Assembly (NCBI GenBank): GCA_003640385.1
Contig: RCAB01000107.1
Coordinates: 1-64,000, forward strand
DNA from: Setaria digitata
Lineage: Eukaryota > Nematoda > Chromadorea > Rhabditida > Setariidae
Length of the DNA: 64,000 nucleotides
Direction of reading: 5' to 3'
Position numbers and translations under genes: made by a program. The notes below the pieces were generated by a model. The model made no database searches. It was not told the DNA's origin and saw only the letters and a list, made by a program, of their open reading frames with translations. Position 1 is the first letter of the stretch; every line of letters begins with the position of its first letter. Below, one piece after another: positions 1-12,893 of the stretch.

Positions 1-1858
1 TTCAACATTACAACCATTTTCCGTGTTACTCTAACTTCCTCTCTCATCTTCACGTAATACGTGCCATAACAATAAGCAATGCATGCATATTTGAAAAAAA
101 AGGTGACTATTAAATTTTATTTAATTTTTTTAACACTTCATTCAATTATTATTCCTGATTAATCACTATATTATTATCTTTTTTATTTAATTCGACAAAT
201 CAGCTTTCGTACTTCTTGATGATTTTTGTTAAGTACTAATGAACCACTCGCCTCAAAATGCTGAACAGAAATTCTTGTTAATACTTTATTCTAACAAAGC
301 TGTTTTTTCATCTATAGCTTTCCGGAATACAGTGCTTTAAATATTTGCCTTTAATTATTAGTTAAATACTTACATATTCCAATTTTTCAAGCTTTTTGAA
401 AAATTGTTTTCAGAACCTGTACTCTCAATTCAAACTCTACCTTGTACCTCTTATAGGTAAAATCCTGAAAATCATCTGGACAATTTATGTGTTTCTGTTT
501 TTCACAGCAGGATATATTTCATGAAATATTTTAAAAACAATTTCGTGAAAAATTTGATCATTTAATCAAATTAGAGATAACTGTATGATTTCGAAAACAT
601 GGCAACCAACTGATTCTGTTTATGCTATTTTTAAAATTAACCGCTCAAGACTATTTTCCCTCTTGTCAAATAAAATTTAAATTTAAGATTTTGGTAATAA
701 ATTTATCTACAACACTTTCAAAAATCATTCTTTGATAGAAATGAAAACCATTCAGAACGATGAGTTAGATTTTTTTAACAGCTCCAGAATTATTCAATTT
801 CTTCCACTTTTTTTTGATATTTTTGAGCAATTGTTTCAAAAGTGATTTTTGCAATTTCAAAGCTCCGCCAAATACAAATCAGTCAATTTTTTAACTACTC
901 GTTCGGATAAATTTTTGCCAATCCAGTGCCCTTTGCCCCTGTCATGCCATCATTTTTTTGTTCACTTGTTCTTTCACTTTGATTTGATAATATCGGTTTT
1001 ACACTTTAGAGAGCTGACGTAGCTGTTTTTCCGTTTTAATGGTTTGACATAAATTTTCAAACAAGCCTGATTTTAAATAAGTTTTATGGTTTAACAGAAG
1101 TTTAATTTTTATATTTAATATAGAAAGCGTCGGCGCAGATGAAGGTGCTGAAGAAACTAATCGACTAAAAAGAAAAAAAAAAGCTAATCTGATAGATTTC
1201 ATTTCTACAGTTGCTACTCACATAGAAATTAAAGTTATCATAACTTTACTTATGAAAATCAGTATCACCTCAAAACTTTTATGTTTTCAATTCAGATAAT
1301 TGTAGAAGTTGAAAATAAAAATGTAGAATCATAAAAAATTTCAATCACATTTCAAAAAAATAAATTAAACGATTATTCCTTACCAGTTATCAGCTTGAGA
1401 TATCTGATAACTGAATAGACGGATCATGAAGACTTTTTTTTATTTCATGCTAACATTATGGAGAATACTCAACGTACATGCAACTTCACTGATTACAATT
1501 ATCGTCATTTATAAAGTGATAAATTGCTAACGAAATTATTACTTCACATAAATAGCAAAAAAATTTCAAACAATTTTCCTAAACGATTCTTATCTCGTTA
1601 TGATTCACTTACCACTTAGAGCTAACTACGTAACCTTATTGCCTTCAATATCAATCAGCATTATCTTAGTTCCCCTTGTCAATAAACAAATTTATTATTT
1701 AATCAGCGTTTTCTATGGCATAACGTCTGTCTGATCAAAAATGAAAACGTTTCTCTTATTAGTACGGGAAGTTTTTGTCAGAAACGTTTGTCTTGAGATA
1801 TGAAGCGTATATTTGATAAGAAACATATACTGATATTTTCTGCCGAATCGCAAATGCT
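1..1858. other. left-edge gene-less stretch
   Basis: A+T-rich sequence with many homopolymer runs. I could not build a gene here. Two short coding-like patches exist. On the minus strand at about 910–1000 a frame reads NDGMTGAKGTGLAKIYPNE before a stop. On the plus strand at about 1128–1300 a charged frame (ADEGAEETNRLKRKKK) follows a possible acceptor. Neither could be joined to a neighbouring exon, so both stay unassigned. The 3' UTR of the palmitoyltransferase should lie at the right end of this stretch. Confidence 0.4.
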
Positions 1859-3815
1859 TCATGATTGATGCTCGCAACTTTTGTTCTGATCATCATCTCG
1901 ACATACAACGTAACGAATCTCAGTACAAGCTGCTGATCGTTCCGTGTAACAGATGGGAAAGTGTATTCCGTCACCTACGTGAGAATCCACGGGAAATGCC
2001 CATAAACCCCAACCAAACACAGCACGTAAATTACGATACGTTCCCACATTATAATCGGCATTGGAATCTCCGCTGAAATATTAATTTTAATATGGTTTTT
2101 AATTCCTCTGTTTCCTATGCAAATGAAAAAAAATTACAGTATCAAAAGCGCTAGAAAAGTATTCGTAGCCATAAATGTTGAGATATTAAAGATTAAAATA
2201 TATGACGAGATTAAAATATATGACGGAAAGGAACAGAAAATTGACGAGTTCACGTAAAAAGTGTGCGCTATCACTACGTTACGCATTCAATTTGCACTAG
2301 CGAAATCTGTGACAAATATATATATTGCCATTAGATATTCAGTATGAGATCGAAAGAAAAACTGTTTTGATAAGACTAATGTCATTTGACTCATGATTAT
2401 TTTTAAGTTATTCACTTGATAACTTTCAGTCTTCCCCTTGTATTCCATTTTTCGCCTTCGCTTCTATTCGGAATTATTTTGAAAAGTTTTTAAATTTGAA
2501 AAATGGACTTTGTTAACTTCCTAGTAATTAGTTTATATGTGAATTTAACAAAATGAGGGCGAAAGGACTAAGATATTTTTGGGATTTTAGCCTTGTTGTT
2601 ATTTTGCACCACGGATTTTGTCACGATTCTCGATGGAAATTCACAGTTATCACTCTCTACCAAAATATAATTTCTAAATTTGAATTGAGATTTTCCATTC
2701 ACTGCTTCATAGCATTAAAATCTTGAATCTTGCTAAAAGTTTATACATTTTTCATGAATAAATATGTTATCAATTAAAACCGAATTCAATTTTTCGATTC
2801 CAGTTTTCCTGGGTTAATTTTTTTTTGAATTAAATATTTCAATGCGTGAATGAATAATATACTCCTAATGTTCTAGCTTCACTGAAATGTATACTTCCAA
2901 ATGATTGAGCCATATTGATAAGGAAGATTTAAATTTCGTAACTGATGAATTTACCGAATATTCGGTGGCTTTGCTTGTTCGCATGTTGTTTCATTAAGTG
3001 TCGCAAGTCGGATGTGATAGATGAGAAGCTCTCCAAGTGGATAATAACCAAAAATAGCAAATAATATAACACATAAAAAAACACAAATAAAATTGACAAT
3101 TTGTTCCGTCCATTGTTGTCGCACAAAATAACGAATGATACATTCAACACTTGTTAGTAAAGCCCTAAAATCTCTTTTTTAATTTCAAAAATTATAGAAA
3201 AAGATTAAAACCATTAATCAAAAAACTGTCATTTTTAGTAATGAATGGTTCCTTTCAAAACAGATAATAAGTGTTTCTTAATATTTTGAAAAGCTTCAAA
3301 CTTTTTGTTTTTTGAAATAAAAAGAGACTAACCAAGCTAACAAGATGCAACTGTAAATAAGATAAAGCATAAAATATTTATAATTGTTAAATGAAACACA
3401 TTTGTTAATCCACGGACAATGATGATCATATTTGACAACACAGAATCCGCATGAGGAGCAATGATGGCTTCGATCGGGCTTGATAAGCGAACACTGATAA
3501 CAATACCTGAAATGAAATTTGTTTTTGCCAATTTTCTCAAACTATTTTGGTTTATCATTCAAAATATCAGTCTGAAGATTGATAATTAATGAGAATGATA
3601 GCAATCGTTCTATTGAAAAGATGTAAAATCAGTGGTCAGCTGTGAGAAATGACCATGTCATTACAAAAGATATCAGTACAATAGTACAACTATTAATAAT
3701 CACAATGATCAAGCTGTCACAAAAGATTTTACTTTCAAGTTTTTCGAAGAATTAATTATTGCTAGTAGCAGTGCCTCATCTTCTCATGTTCTAAGCCATT
3801 TCAATCATCCCAATG

Positions 3816-3851
<36 letters not shown>

Positions 3852-5168
3852 GTTTGAAATTTAACATGAAGAAAAAGAATTGAATACCTTAACCGATTGT
3901 AATTGTCCACTTCAACAAAACGGAGACCTTTATTTTCGGCGAAATTGTTTAATATAATGGATTGGTTTTGTACCTGTTCATTGGTTGATGTATCCGGAAG
4001 ATATCGGTTTTCCTTAAAAGGTGTTACTGCTTTTATCCTCTCGTCTGTCTCCTTATCAGCCTAAAATATGATTCCAATTATTTTCCTTATAATACTGTTT
4101 TTTAATAATTTACCAGTGCTGTGCTTAATTAAAGAATGCTTCTATCCTAAAATCTAAAATAACATTCAAAAATATCCAATCATGAAATATTAAAATATTC
4201 TTTCATTTTTTTTTTTTTCTAAAACATCCTTTATCACTTTGCTGATATTAAGAAAAGTTAGTTTTAGTAGAAAAATGCCCGCTATTTCAAATAAACTATT
4301 AAAACTTCAAGTTTTCTTAACTAAATTAAACGTGCCTTTTAATAAGCACAGAAAATATTACTAAAGTCTGTTAAGAGCAAAGCAAAAAAAATTTCTGTTC
4401 CATAATATCAAATAAATTAAAATATTAAGAAAAAAGGAAAAGAAAATTCATACAAAATATTGGATTGGTACTCGCGCAGTTGGTGTAACAATTGACATTA
4501 TTAGTGACCAAAGCATCATGAAGAGAATTACATTAAAGATAATTAAATAAATTGTAATTTGAGTTGTATTTGTTAAGAATTGGAAGCAAGTTATCCATGT
4601 ATACACATAGTAACTGCAAATAAAAAATAAAAATTTCTCAAAAATGTAGCAGATTTAAAAAAAGAACCGGAAAAAAAAAAGAAATTTTAAATTCTCTGGC
4701 AATCTTTTGCAAATATGATATAATATCTAAGACTAATTGTTAGATTAGTAAAAATTATTTGGTTATCTTTTGTCGCTACTTTGGAATAAATTATTCAACT
4801 ATTAAAGGTGGCTGAACGGTTTAAAAATTTTTTTTTCTAACAATTAGAAATTAAAGAATGAAAATTAAAAGCAAAAAATTTGTTAAAAGAGCTACATTTT
4901 TGTTTATTAATTGACTTCGATAATCATTTCAATTTGAAATTTTTATTAAATAAACTTTAAATCAACGATTAGTTTTTTTTTTTCTTTCTATTTTTATGTC
5001 CTGCTTAGTTTCCATATTCCTTAAATAGAATAAAAGATACGAATAGATAAAAATGAGAAGTTGCATAACAAGGAGTGCATTTAAAGCTAAATTCAGGAAG
5101 AATCCACGGAACGGATGTCTTTTTCGGTAGTTTCGCACAAATACGTAAATTTTTGAATACCATGACAT
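1859..5168 (-). CDS. DHHC-type protein S-acyltransferase (ZDHHC2/15/20-like), 6 exons
   Basis: Predicted palmitoyltransferase, which attaches fatty acyl chains to cysteines of membrane proteins at Golgi, plasma membrane or endosomes. Exons read 5168–5041, 4613–4454, 4060–3888, 3506–3333, 3164–2955 and 2072–1859, in phase throughout, giving 352 aa. Visible: membrane spans near residues 20–43 and 60–80; the cysteine-rich domain from YCYQCSLIKPDRSHHC at 155 to DHHCPW at 181–186, with C184 the acyl-accepting cysteine; a third and fourth span in exons 4–5; and the conserved downstream segment NLRAVFGWGLWAFPVDSHVG in exon 6, typical of the ZDHHC2/15/20 branch. The ATG lies about 12 bases after a TTTTAG acceptor at 5180, suiting trans-splicing. 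Length and domain order match the family. Substrates cannot be inferred. The family call is secure; the subfamily is inference. Confidence 0.92.
2191..2226. repeat. 18-bp tandem direct repeat
   Basis: The unit GATTAAAATATATGACGA occurs at 2191 and again immediately after with one terminal change. It lies in the intron between the last two exons of the palmitoyltransferase gene. It is a simple short duplication with no visible function. Confidence 0.7.
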
Positions 5169-6230
5169 TGTTCAGCCTAAAATATGTCATCTTTTATGAT
5201 CTCGTTGTTAACAAAATTTTCTTAATCAAGAAAAGCCAAATAATTACAATCACTAATTAGGAAAGCTTCCTTTCCGGATACTGATTTAAAACATAGAGTA
5301 GAAATTAGTGAGAAGATTCTGCTCTCCGGATGCAGCTTTTGATATATATCGAAGCGCATTATTATAGAGAACCGATTTTTTTAATCATTTGGAAACTAAA
5401 TCTGTAAGAAATCCAAAGCAAATTAAAGCTGAACTTTAAGGCAGCTTTGATTGAATATATTAAACAGACTGCCAAAAATGTTTACTGACTAAACAATGAA
5501 TTTTTTAAATGGCGCGATTTTTTTAAAGTCATTTTTAATTTTATGCAAAATTCACAAATTTGACTTAAATTATCATTTCATAGACATTCGCTTAAATGCA
5601 AAAAAAATTTTTTTTATATCAAGACTAAAATTTTCAAATAATTTAATAGTGTGTTTTTTTTTTCGCAAAATTCCAATTCAGGAACACAGATTTCGTAATA
5701 CAGATATCAGGCAGAATCGAATAGTTAACGAAAAAAAAAACGTATTATCACCAGTGCTCTTATTATTTTGTTAATTTACTGCTTGGCTAGATTATTATTC
5801 GAGCAATAATGAATCATGTTTTTTTTTTCCTTTTTTTTCATGAAATATAATAATTGTTAGATTAATTAACGCAGAGGATCACTTATTCTTTTCTAGAATT
5901 TATTTTACTAATGGTTATTTTACTGATAATGGATAGAAATAAAGAAAGAAATGTATCGCTTAGTAAGCTACACAAGCCAAGATTATCCTGCATTTTTGAA
6001 ACAAATTTGAAATAAAATCATCAACATTGGAAAATATTTAGTTTAAAAAGTTTTTGAGTTTAAGTGTCATTTTCCATCAAAATTAGCAGCAATTAATTTT
6101 TTTAAATAGTTTTAAAGTAATGATACCTTCAACATTTCGTGTATCATATGTGGTTAACTCAATTTCATAAACACATTTAATGATTTATTATATCTTTTGA
6201 AATAAACTTTTCATTATAAAATTTTAATTC
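5169..6230. other. intergenic, palmitoyltransferase promoter side and acyl-CoA ligase 3' side
   Basis: A+T-rich sequence between the 5' end of the palmitoyltransferase and the stop codon of the acyl-CoA ligase, both on the minus strand. Many A and T runs. Open frames here are short, low-complexity and without usable splice sites. I see no gene. The 5' leader of the palmitoyltransferase probably begins at the TTTTAG acceptor near 5180. Confidence 0.5.
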
Positions 6231-9200
6231 TCAAGCGTTAGACAAATCCTTGCGTGATAACTTGCCACTTGCAGTTTTTGGTAACTTTTTCACAACTTCT
6301 ATGCCACCTCGTAGATGTTTATGCGGTGCAACCCGATCTGCAATAATTTAAAATTAATTGATCAAAATTAATTTGTATGGATCAAATCAAATTATAAAAA
6401 ATTAATCAATGTTAACAACGCTAACATTTGTCATTTTATTTAACGATGATGTGCATACTTTTCCGATGTAAAAAGCTGTGATATAGACTACGACAAATTT
6501 TCATTCTGAAGTAATAAGGGCAAATAATTATTTGAAATGATGACTTGAAATGAAATTCCTGCTGATGGTTTATCTTCTTCTAAATTTTTCTATTGAAATC
6601 TTGATTTAATACTGGAAAAGCTCCTAACCGTTGACGTATTTGATAAGATCACAAGGTTGAAAACCAATGGCTTCATCATCCACCAATACAACAAATGCTT
6701 TCGGAACCTAATTTGTATTTTTCAGAAATTTTTACGACTTGACAATTTTGTTCAATTACACATACTTATAAATATTCCAACATTTTAATTAATTACAGAA
6801 TCATTTATCTTGATAAAATCTTCAACTTTTTTTATCAAAGAATGTTACTGATCAGACTATTACTCTTTATCATCATGTTTATAAAAGTTTTACTTTTTTC
6901 TTTAAATATATTCACCTGCCCGTGATCCTTATCCGGTATACCTACAACGCCTGCATCACTGATATTCCTGTGACATTTGAGAACATCTTCCTAAAATTTG
7001 TATATGAATGTACTATCAAACATGAATTAACATTTATTGTTGTTATCAGCAGAAAAAAAAAATATCCGAAATGAAGAAAAATTTTGAGAAAATAAAAATT
7101 AAAATGATCCAAAACCAATTCAGTTGGTGACACTTGCATGCCGTTCACTTTAATTAAATCTTTCTTACGACCAACAATAAAGTAAAATCCATCAGAATCA
7201 AAATACATCACATCACCTGAAATGTATATAATACAGTTCCTTTTCACATCTAATATGGTGAAAAAACAAATCGTTATTGTTCGGAATGAAATGCAACTTC
7301 AGGACGTTTTTTTTTCTCATATATATATGAGGAAAAATAAGTTATATATATATATATANCTAATATGGTGAAAAAACAAATCGTTATTGTTCGGAATGAA
7401 ATGCAACTTCAGGACGTTTTTTTTTTCTCATATATATATGAGAAAAAATAAGTTATATATATATATATATATAAAACTTATTTCCTATAAGCGGTTCAAA
7501 CTTTATTTCATTGTAATTTTTGAAATGAATTTAAAAAGTTTAGAAAGTGAAAAAATAACTTGCCGGTATGCAGCCATTTATTTTTGTCAATGATTTTTTT
7601 CGTTTCATTTTCATCGTTTAAATAACCCTTCATGATAGTCTCTGATCGTAACAGCAATTCGCCAGGTTTTAATGGTTCCTTCTGTACTTCATTGGTCTCT
7701 TCATCTAACAGCTACAATATTAATTAAAAATATACATCTATTATTAATTAATTTCAGAAATTAGAGAAATTTAAACAGCTAACCAGAGCCTCAAAACCGG
7801 GCAACAGTTTCCCGCAACTTCCCAAGTAGTGATCATCGCTGACTGGTGTATCGAATGGTGTTAAATGACTTAGAACTACTACTTCTGTCATACCATAACC
7901 TAGAATTGCAATATAACTTCATAATTCCGGAATAGTTATAGAAAATTTTTAGTGATACTGATTGTTAGGGCGCTTTTAATCAAGATTCAAGTTAGATTAG
8001 GTGAACTGTAATGGTTCTAACCTAAATTTGATAAAATCACTATATAAGTCGAATAATTTGGAAAAGCTAATTAGAGGTAGATCTTTTTGAAAGTAAATAA
8101 ACAATTCACTATTTTTTGCTTTTTATTTCATCTTTTTTTCTCTATTATAAAATTCCTTCAATGTAAACAGGAGGATTTGTGCTATTAAATTTGTTTGCAT
8201 TGCAAATTATACGCAATAACCAAGGATCTATTTCAAACTGTGCAAAGCTAGCATTTGCCTTGTTACTGTTTCTTAATAATTCGTTGGTACCACGAACTCT
8301 TCCAAGAGCCTGAAGCAATCGTTGAAAATTGTAAGAAATTCATCAATTCAAAGAAGTATAAATTTCCCGAAATTATCCCATAATCAAGAGAAATTGTGGA
8401 ATGACTGATCAGAAGCAATACCTTGAATGAGGTTAATCACATGTGGGAATTTGTGCAAAAATCGTTTGCTAAGTTCTCTACTCAATGGAGCACTACCACA
8501 CAAAACGGTCGTTATCGATGATAAATTCCATCGTTCAGTTTGAATTTCATCTTGACACAGTAATTCGAGTATTGCCGGTACTACATTTAGTATATCAACC
8601 TGGACATATATCAGATATATCAGTATGATAATCAGCCTTCGAACGATGTAAATGATAGCCTACTTTGGGAAGAAAATTTTGATATATGGCCAAAAGAAGT
8701 TCATCAATTTGAAAAATGGAAATAGTTGAAATAATTAGAATAATTTTGCCATATAAATTACGTTAAATAAAATATTTTTAAAAAAAGTTAATATTGAAAT
8801 ATTTTCAAGGAAGCTTAAATCAATACTTTATGCTTCTGAATACAGCTTAACATTAGTGCCAAATGAAAACGTCCCATAATAATAGTCTGATGCCCTTCTA
8901 GTAAACAGTAGCACAAGGCCCAGAAACCGGATCCGTGATAAAATGGTAGTGCCCCAATTGTAACGCGTCGGCTACTGTTTGATAGCTTATCAAATAAAGC
9001 ACTGAAGAAGGAAATAAGGACTGATTGAAAGTCCGGCCATTAATTAATCTTTTGTTCTAAATGAATTTTTATAATCAAGAATAAATGAACCAAATAAGCA
9101 GGAAAGTTTAAGAATCAAATAGACATTAATCCAAATTTAATAATGATGTAATTTAGAAAATGAAAAATATTTTCGAAATAACAGCGATTTTTTTAAACCA

Positions 9201-11147
9201 CTTTTTTAACCATAAGAATAATGATGGTGTATAGATAAATGGAAAGGAAGAAAAAATTTATTTAACGATCTTATGAATTGGAAAGAAAAGGAGAGAAGAA
9301 TTTCTTAATCGGTCTTCTAAATTTAAAGGAATGAATCTGAAGTTATGTAAATGAAGAAAAAAGACAAGAAAAAAGCAGATGGAACATCATCATTTACATG
9401 CACTAAAAACTGATTAATATGAATATTGTAAAAGAAGATGACTTCTGTTCATTGATAAATGAACTAGATAGTCAAAAAAAGCCAATTTCACTTTATTTCA
9501 TTGAATTATTTCAAATTTAATAATTAACTTACTTTTTAAGAATAGCAGTGGAGACGTTGAAGTTACGATGAGTTAGCTGAACACATTTAGCTGGCCCAGT
9601 TGTGCCACTACTAAAAGGTGTTAATAAGATATCATTCAGAGTGATATCTTTCTCATTACCACCAATCAAATCATTTTCTGACGATATTTTGATCAGATGA
9701 TCGAAATTGTTTCCAAATTGAATTATATGTTTGCCAATAATTATTAGCTGCAATGAAAGATTTCTAATAGAAGCAGAAAATGAAATGAAAGAACAAAAAT
9801 AATCAGCTGGAAAATTTAGCTTTTACTAGAACTGGTAGGAAATCCTGAAATTTTGTCAAAGTTTTGCTTGCAATTATATGGTCAAGTAATTAATAAAGAG
9901 AAAAAAGCAAACCAGTCAGTGGAAACTGTTGTATTGCTCCCCGTCCCCCCCACCCCTCCAAAGAAAAAAGAATCTTATAATGTCCATTCGCAAATTATTT
10001 CAGTAATTAAGATCTTTACTTGATATATAAATAGTTTATCGCATCTCTACGACATTTCTCTCAACTATATTTCCTATATTCGAAGAAAATTCATTTGTAA
10101 AATCTTCATTAAAAGTAGCAAGTTGTGTGACATTTTTTTTTTTTTAGATGCTATTTAAGGAAAAAATGCAAAAAAAAAATGAAGCAAAAAAGAATGAAAC
10201 CTCGCATTGTGTTGCAAAATTAAGAACGACATGATAGTTTTTGGATGAAGTAATCACGAATTTAGCATTTGTTAATTTCAGAATTCTTTCTAGCTCATCT
10301 GAAATTATATTACAGCGAACAAAAAATACGTAAACGAGTTTCAGATTATTGAAATTTGATCAAATCAAATCATATTTGATTTACAATAAATGAATGCCTC
10401 CTACATGGAAATTTTTTCTTTTTGCCGAAAAGTGGAAAATCATTGCTTATTTTAGGTCACCCAATTATGGACTGGATATCCTATATTTTTTAGTGAAGTT
10501 GATTGCAGACTGCAACTATTTCACCTTCGTTTTCAAAAAGTCTTCTGATGTTTAAGATTTTTAATAACATGGAAATTTATTACACTCTGTGGATTCCGGA
10601 TGGATTCCTGATATGCAGCATCCGATTAGTGCACTACCCAGAAAAATGATAGCATACTGATAACAGTTTTCCAGACATAAAATTACAATATCGCCTTTTT
10701 TAGCGCCCAACAATCTGAGAGCATTGGCGAAGTTGTAAGATTTATTCCGAAGCTCACTGAATGTCACATTTTCACCTGTCTGTATATCAGTCTGTAAATT
10801 ATTTAGTTTCAGCAGTAAATACAAAAATTCAATTTCATCTCTGCCAGTACTTACAATTTTCTGATTTTTTTTACCTTATCGGCTTTTTCCTTCAGCCAAA
10901 ATCACCTAATATAGAATCTTCTTCACTGATAAGTTCTAACTTAGCAATACAAGTAGATGAGCATTTAGCACTGAGTCACTAAGAGTCACCTAATTTTGAT
11001 GAAAACGTCAATAAGACTATTCTAAAAGACAAAAATTTTTAAAATTAAATACTTCAATGTAATATATACCATTGCTATACTATCACCATATTGCGCAGCT
11101 GCATCAAGAATTTGTAGATGAAAAAGTTGATCATTAACGGAAACCAT
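6231..11147 (-). CDS. Acyl-CoA synthetase / 4-coumarate-CoA-ligase-like enzyme, 12 exons
   Basis: ATP-dependent adenylate-forming enzyme that activates a carboxylic acid to an acyl-CoA. Exons: 11147–11070, 10791–10584, 10298–10201, 9747–9533, 9001–8827, 8599–8422, 7899–7784, 7711–7564, 7216–7116, 6990–6916, 6707–6629, 6337–6231. All join in phase to 525 aa, a normal length for the family. Motifs: ATP/AMP loop [12 protein letters not shown] at residue 172; GYGMTE at 318; [20 protein letters not shown] from 406 (ribose-binding Asp and hinge); catalytic lysine in PKTASGK at 516. The C-terminus SRKDLSNA lacks a clear peroxisomal SKL signal. Exon 8 is followed by a GCAAGT donor, so that intron is GC–AG. 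The intron after exon 8 contains an N joint (7359) and the intron after exon 6 holds an unexplained open segment (8145–8309). Substrate is unknown. Confidence 0.93.
7250..7470. repeat. near-identical ~109-bp duplication flanking a single N
   Basis: Positions 7250–7358 and 7360–about 7468 are almost identical, differing by one base and in the length of a T run and a TA run, with one N (7359) between. It lies inside an intron of the acyl-CoA ligase. The arrangement is that of two overlapping contig ends joined without merging. Confidence 0.8.
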
Positions 11148-11832
11148 TGCTCAGCTATTATATAATGGTGGAAATGTTGATGTGAATGCAATTATCCTCG
11201 ACAGTTGTGGAAAGAAAGAAGTGAAGGATCGGAAGAACTAAGATTGAAGCCAATTTTGTATAAAATCATCAAATTATTAGTCTTTCGTAGCAAGACTTCA
11301 TTTCATTTTTTTTTTTCGTATTATTTTTTTTGAATAATGAAACCATTTGGTTGTAAATGTGCCTGAGAACTTGGACGATTTAGAGATTTTGAATTGTGGT
11401 GCACTTAATGTCTTCCCAAGTATTCAGTGAGCATTCCTGACTTTTATACATATTATACCAACTTCTGCTCAAGAAAAATAGTTCTTTTTTCTCCTTATTG
11501 TTTTATTCGTACATTTATTCATATAAGCAACACACCAAAAGAATCACATTTAAAAAAATGGAAAAATCGAGGAAAAGTCAATGAAAACTATTTCGATTAA
11601 ATTTCGTGGTATTTTGAAAGATAATTTAATCAAGAAAAAAAATCATTTATAGACTTGCATCATCATTTAACACACGAAAAACACAGTAATATTCGATATC
11701 AGCTTCTTGTTTGTGCTGCTGATGGCTGCACCAAATGCATCACGTCAGCGAAACGTACCATATGCGGTACCATCTCTCAAAAGAAAACCATTATTTAATC
11801 CCATAGCCAATTAATAATAATTATAACCTCAC
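11148..11832. other. intergenic, acyl-CoA ligase promoter
   Basis: 685 bases between two minus-strand genes. It must hold the promoter and leader of the acyl-CoA ligase and the 3' UTR of the histone-fold gene. A TATAATAG acceptor-like site lies about 10 bases before the ligase ATG. I see no coding potential on either strand. Confidence 0.45.
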
Positions 11833-12893
11833 TTATATACTGAGATAAAACGTTGCCTTTTCTGCTTCCATATCATTTAGGAAAAAAAAAACTTTTAATA
11901 AACACAATGCTGCAAATAATCCAATTTCATCTTCTGTCAAAACGCAGCTTCTCATATCCCTTCAGTGAACTATTACAAAAAAAAGAACAAAAAATAAATA
12001 AATAAATAAAAAGCGATGAAATTTAGTACCATGTAAAAATTCGAGTTTATCGTTATCTTGAATATAATCCGCCAAATGAGAATATTCGATACATTTTGGT
12101 TTATCATTTGATTCATATGATTCTCTTGCCAATTTGCATACAAATAATTCCTATAAACGACGAACTTTCAACGAATTTACGGAAATGAAATTATTTTACC
12201 GTAATATTTTCACTTTCCTGCGAAAAATCAAATCAGGCATTTGATTTTTTTTCAGCAACGCNCACAAATAATTCCTATAAACGACGAACTTTCAATGAAT
12301 TTAAGGAACTGAAATTATTTTACCGTAATACTTTCACTTTCCTGCGAAAAATCAAATCAGGCATTTGATTTTTTTTCAGCAACGCTTATTCAATTTAGCC
12401 AGCATTTTTGCAGTAACATTTCCTTATATCATATTCAATAACTAATGGAAAAAACACATATTCTTATGTGCCTACAATTGCATTTGACCATATTTTATTT
12501 CTTGATTAATACAGCATTCCTAAGAGATAAACAAAGATTCGAATTTGCTACTCATAGTAGTATCAAATCAGACATTTTTTACCTATTCTATCAAAATATA
12601 TTTCACACAAATACCCATAACATACAAATTAATGGTGTCCTTAAAAGAAAAGAAAGCAAGAAAAAACTTACTGCAGCTTTCGTCATAGCGAATAAACCCT
12701 CACTGGAGATCGGTACTTGCTCACCACCACTTTGCATTATCGTTTTAACCCGTGCAAGGGGTAATTCATGTTGTGCATTCAGTGTCCCAGATGACGATGA
12801 TGTTGGTGCCTCATTTTCCGAATGATCGAATTTCCGAAATGCCGCCAGTAACTGATCATCATCATTAGAATCGCTATCTTCTTGCAAAGCCAT
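11833..12893 (-). CDS. Histone-fold protein, CHRAC1/POLE4-like, 3 exons
   Basis: Small nuclear histone-fold subunit; relatives serve in the CHRAC/ACF remodeller or DNA polymerase epsilon, dimerising with a partner histone fold. Exon 1, 12893–12672, encodes an acidic N-terminus then the fold start LPLARVKTIMQSGGEQ and ISSEGLFAMTKAA. Exon 2, 12150–12030, continues ELFVCKLARESYESN and HLADYIQDNDKLEFLH, which aligns in order with CHRAC1. The last exon, 11933–11833, keeps phase and ends at TAA but is poorly conserved and contains a long F run, so it is tentative. Predicted 147 aa. The acceptor of exon 2 is present twice because of an N-flanked duplication at 12140–12385; the copy used here is the one contiguous with the full exon. 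The ATG lies 27 bases after a CTTTAG acceptor. CHRAC1 versus POLE4 identity is not settled. Confidence 0.75.
12140..12385. repeat. ~121-bp direct duplication around a single N, with base differences
   Basis: 12140–12261 and 12263–12385 are the same sequence apart from a few substitutions (for example CGAATTTACGGAAATG versus TGAATTTAAGGAACTG), separated by one N at 12262. It duplicates the start of exon 2 of the histone-fold gene plus its acceptor. The differences suggest two alleles joined end to end. Confidence 0.8.

Noticed and set aside
3337..3558. Minus-strand frame that looks like a voltage-gated channel segment
   Set aside because: It is the wrong frame of the DHHC exon; shifting one base gives an unmistakable DHHC cysteine-rich domain with in-phase splice sites.
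12445..12825. 126-codon plus-strand open frame
   Set aside because: It lies antisense to the first exon of the histone-fold gene, whose minus-strand protein shows family conservation.
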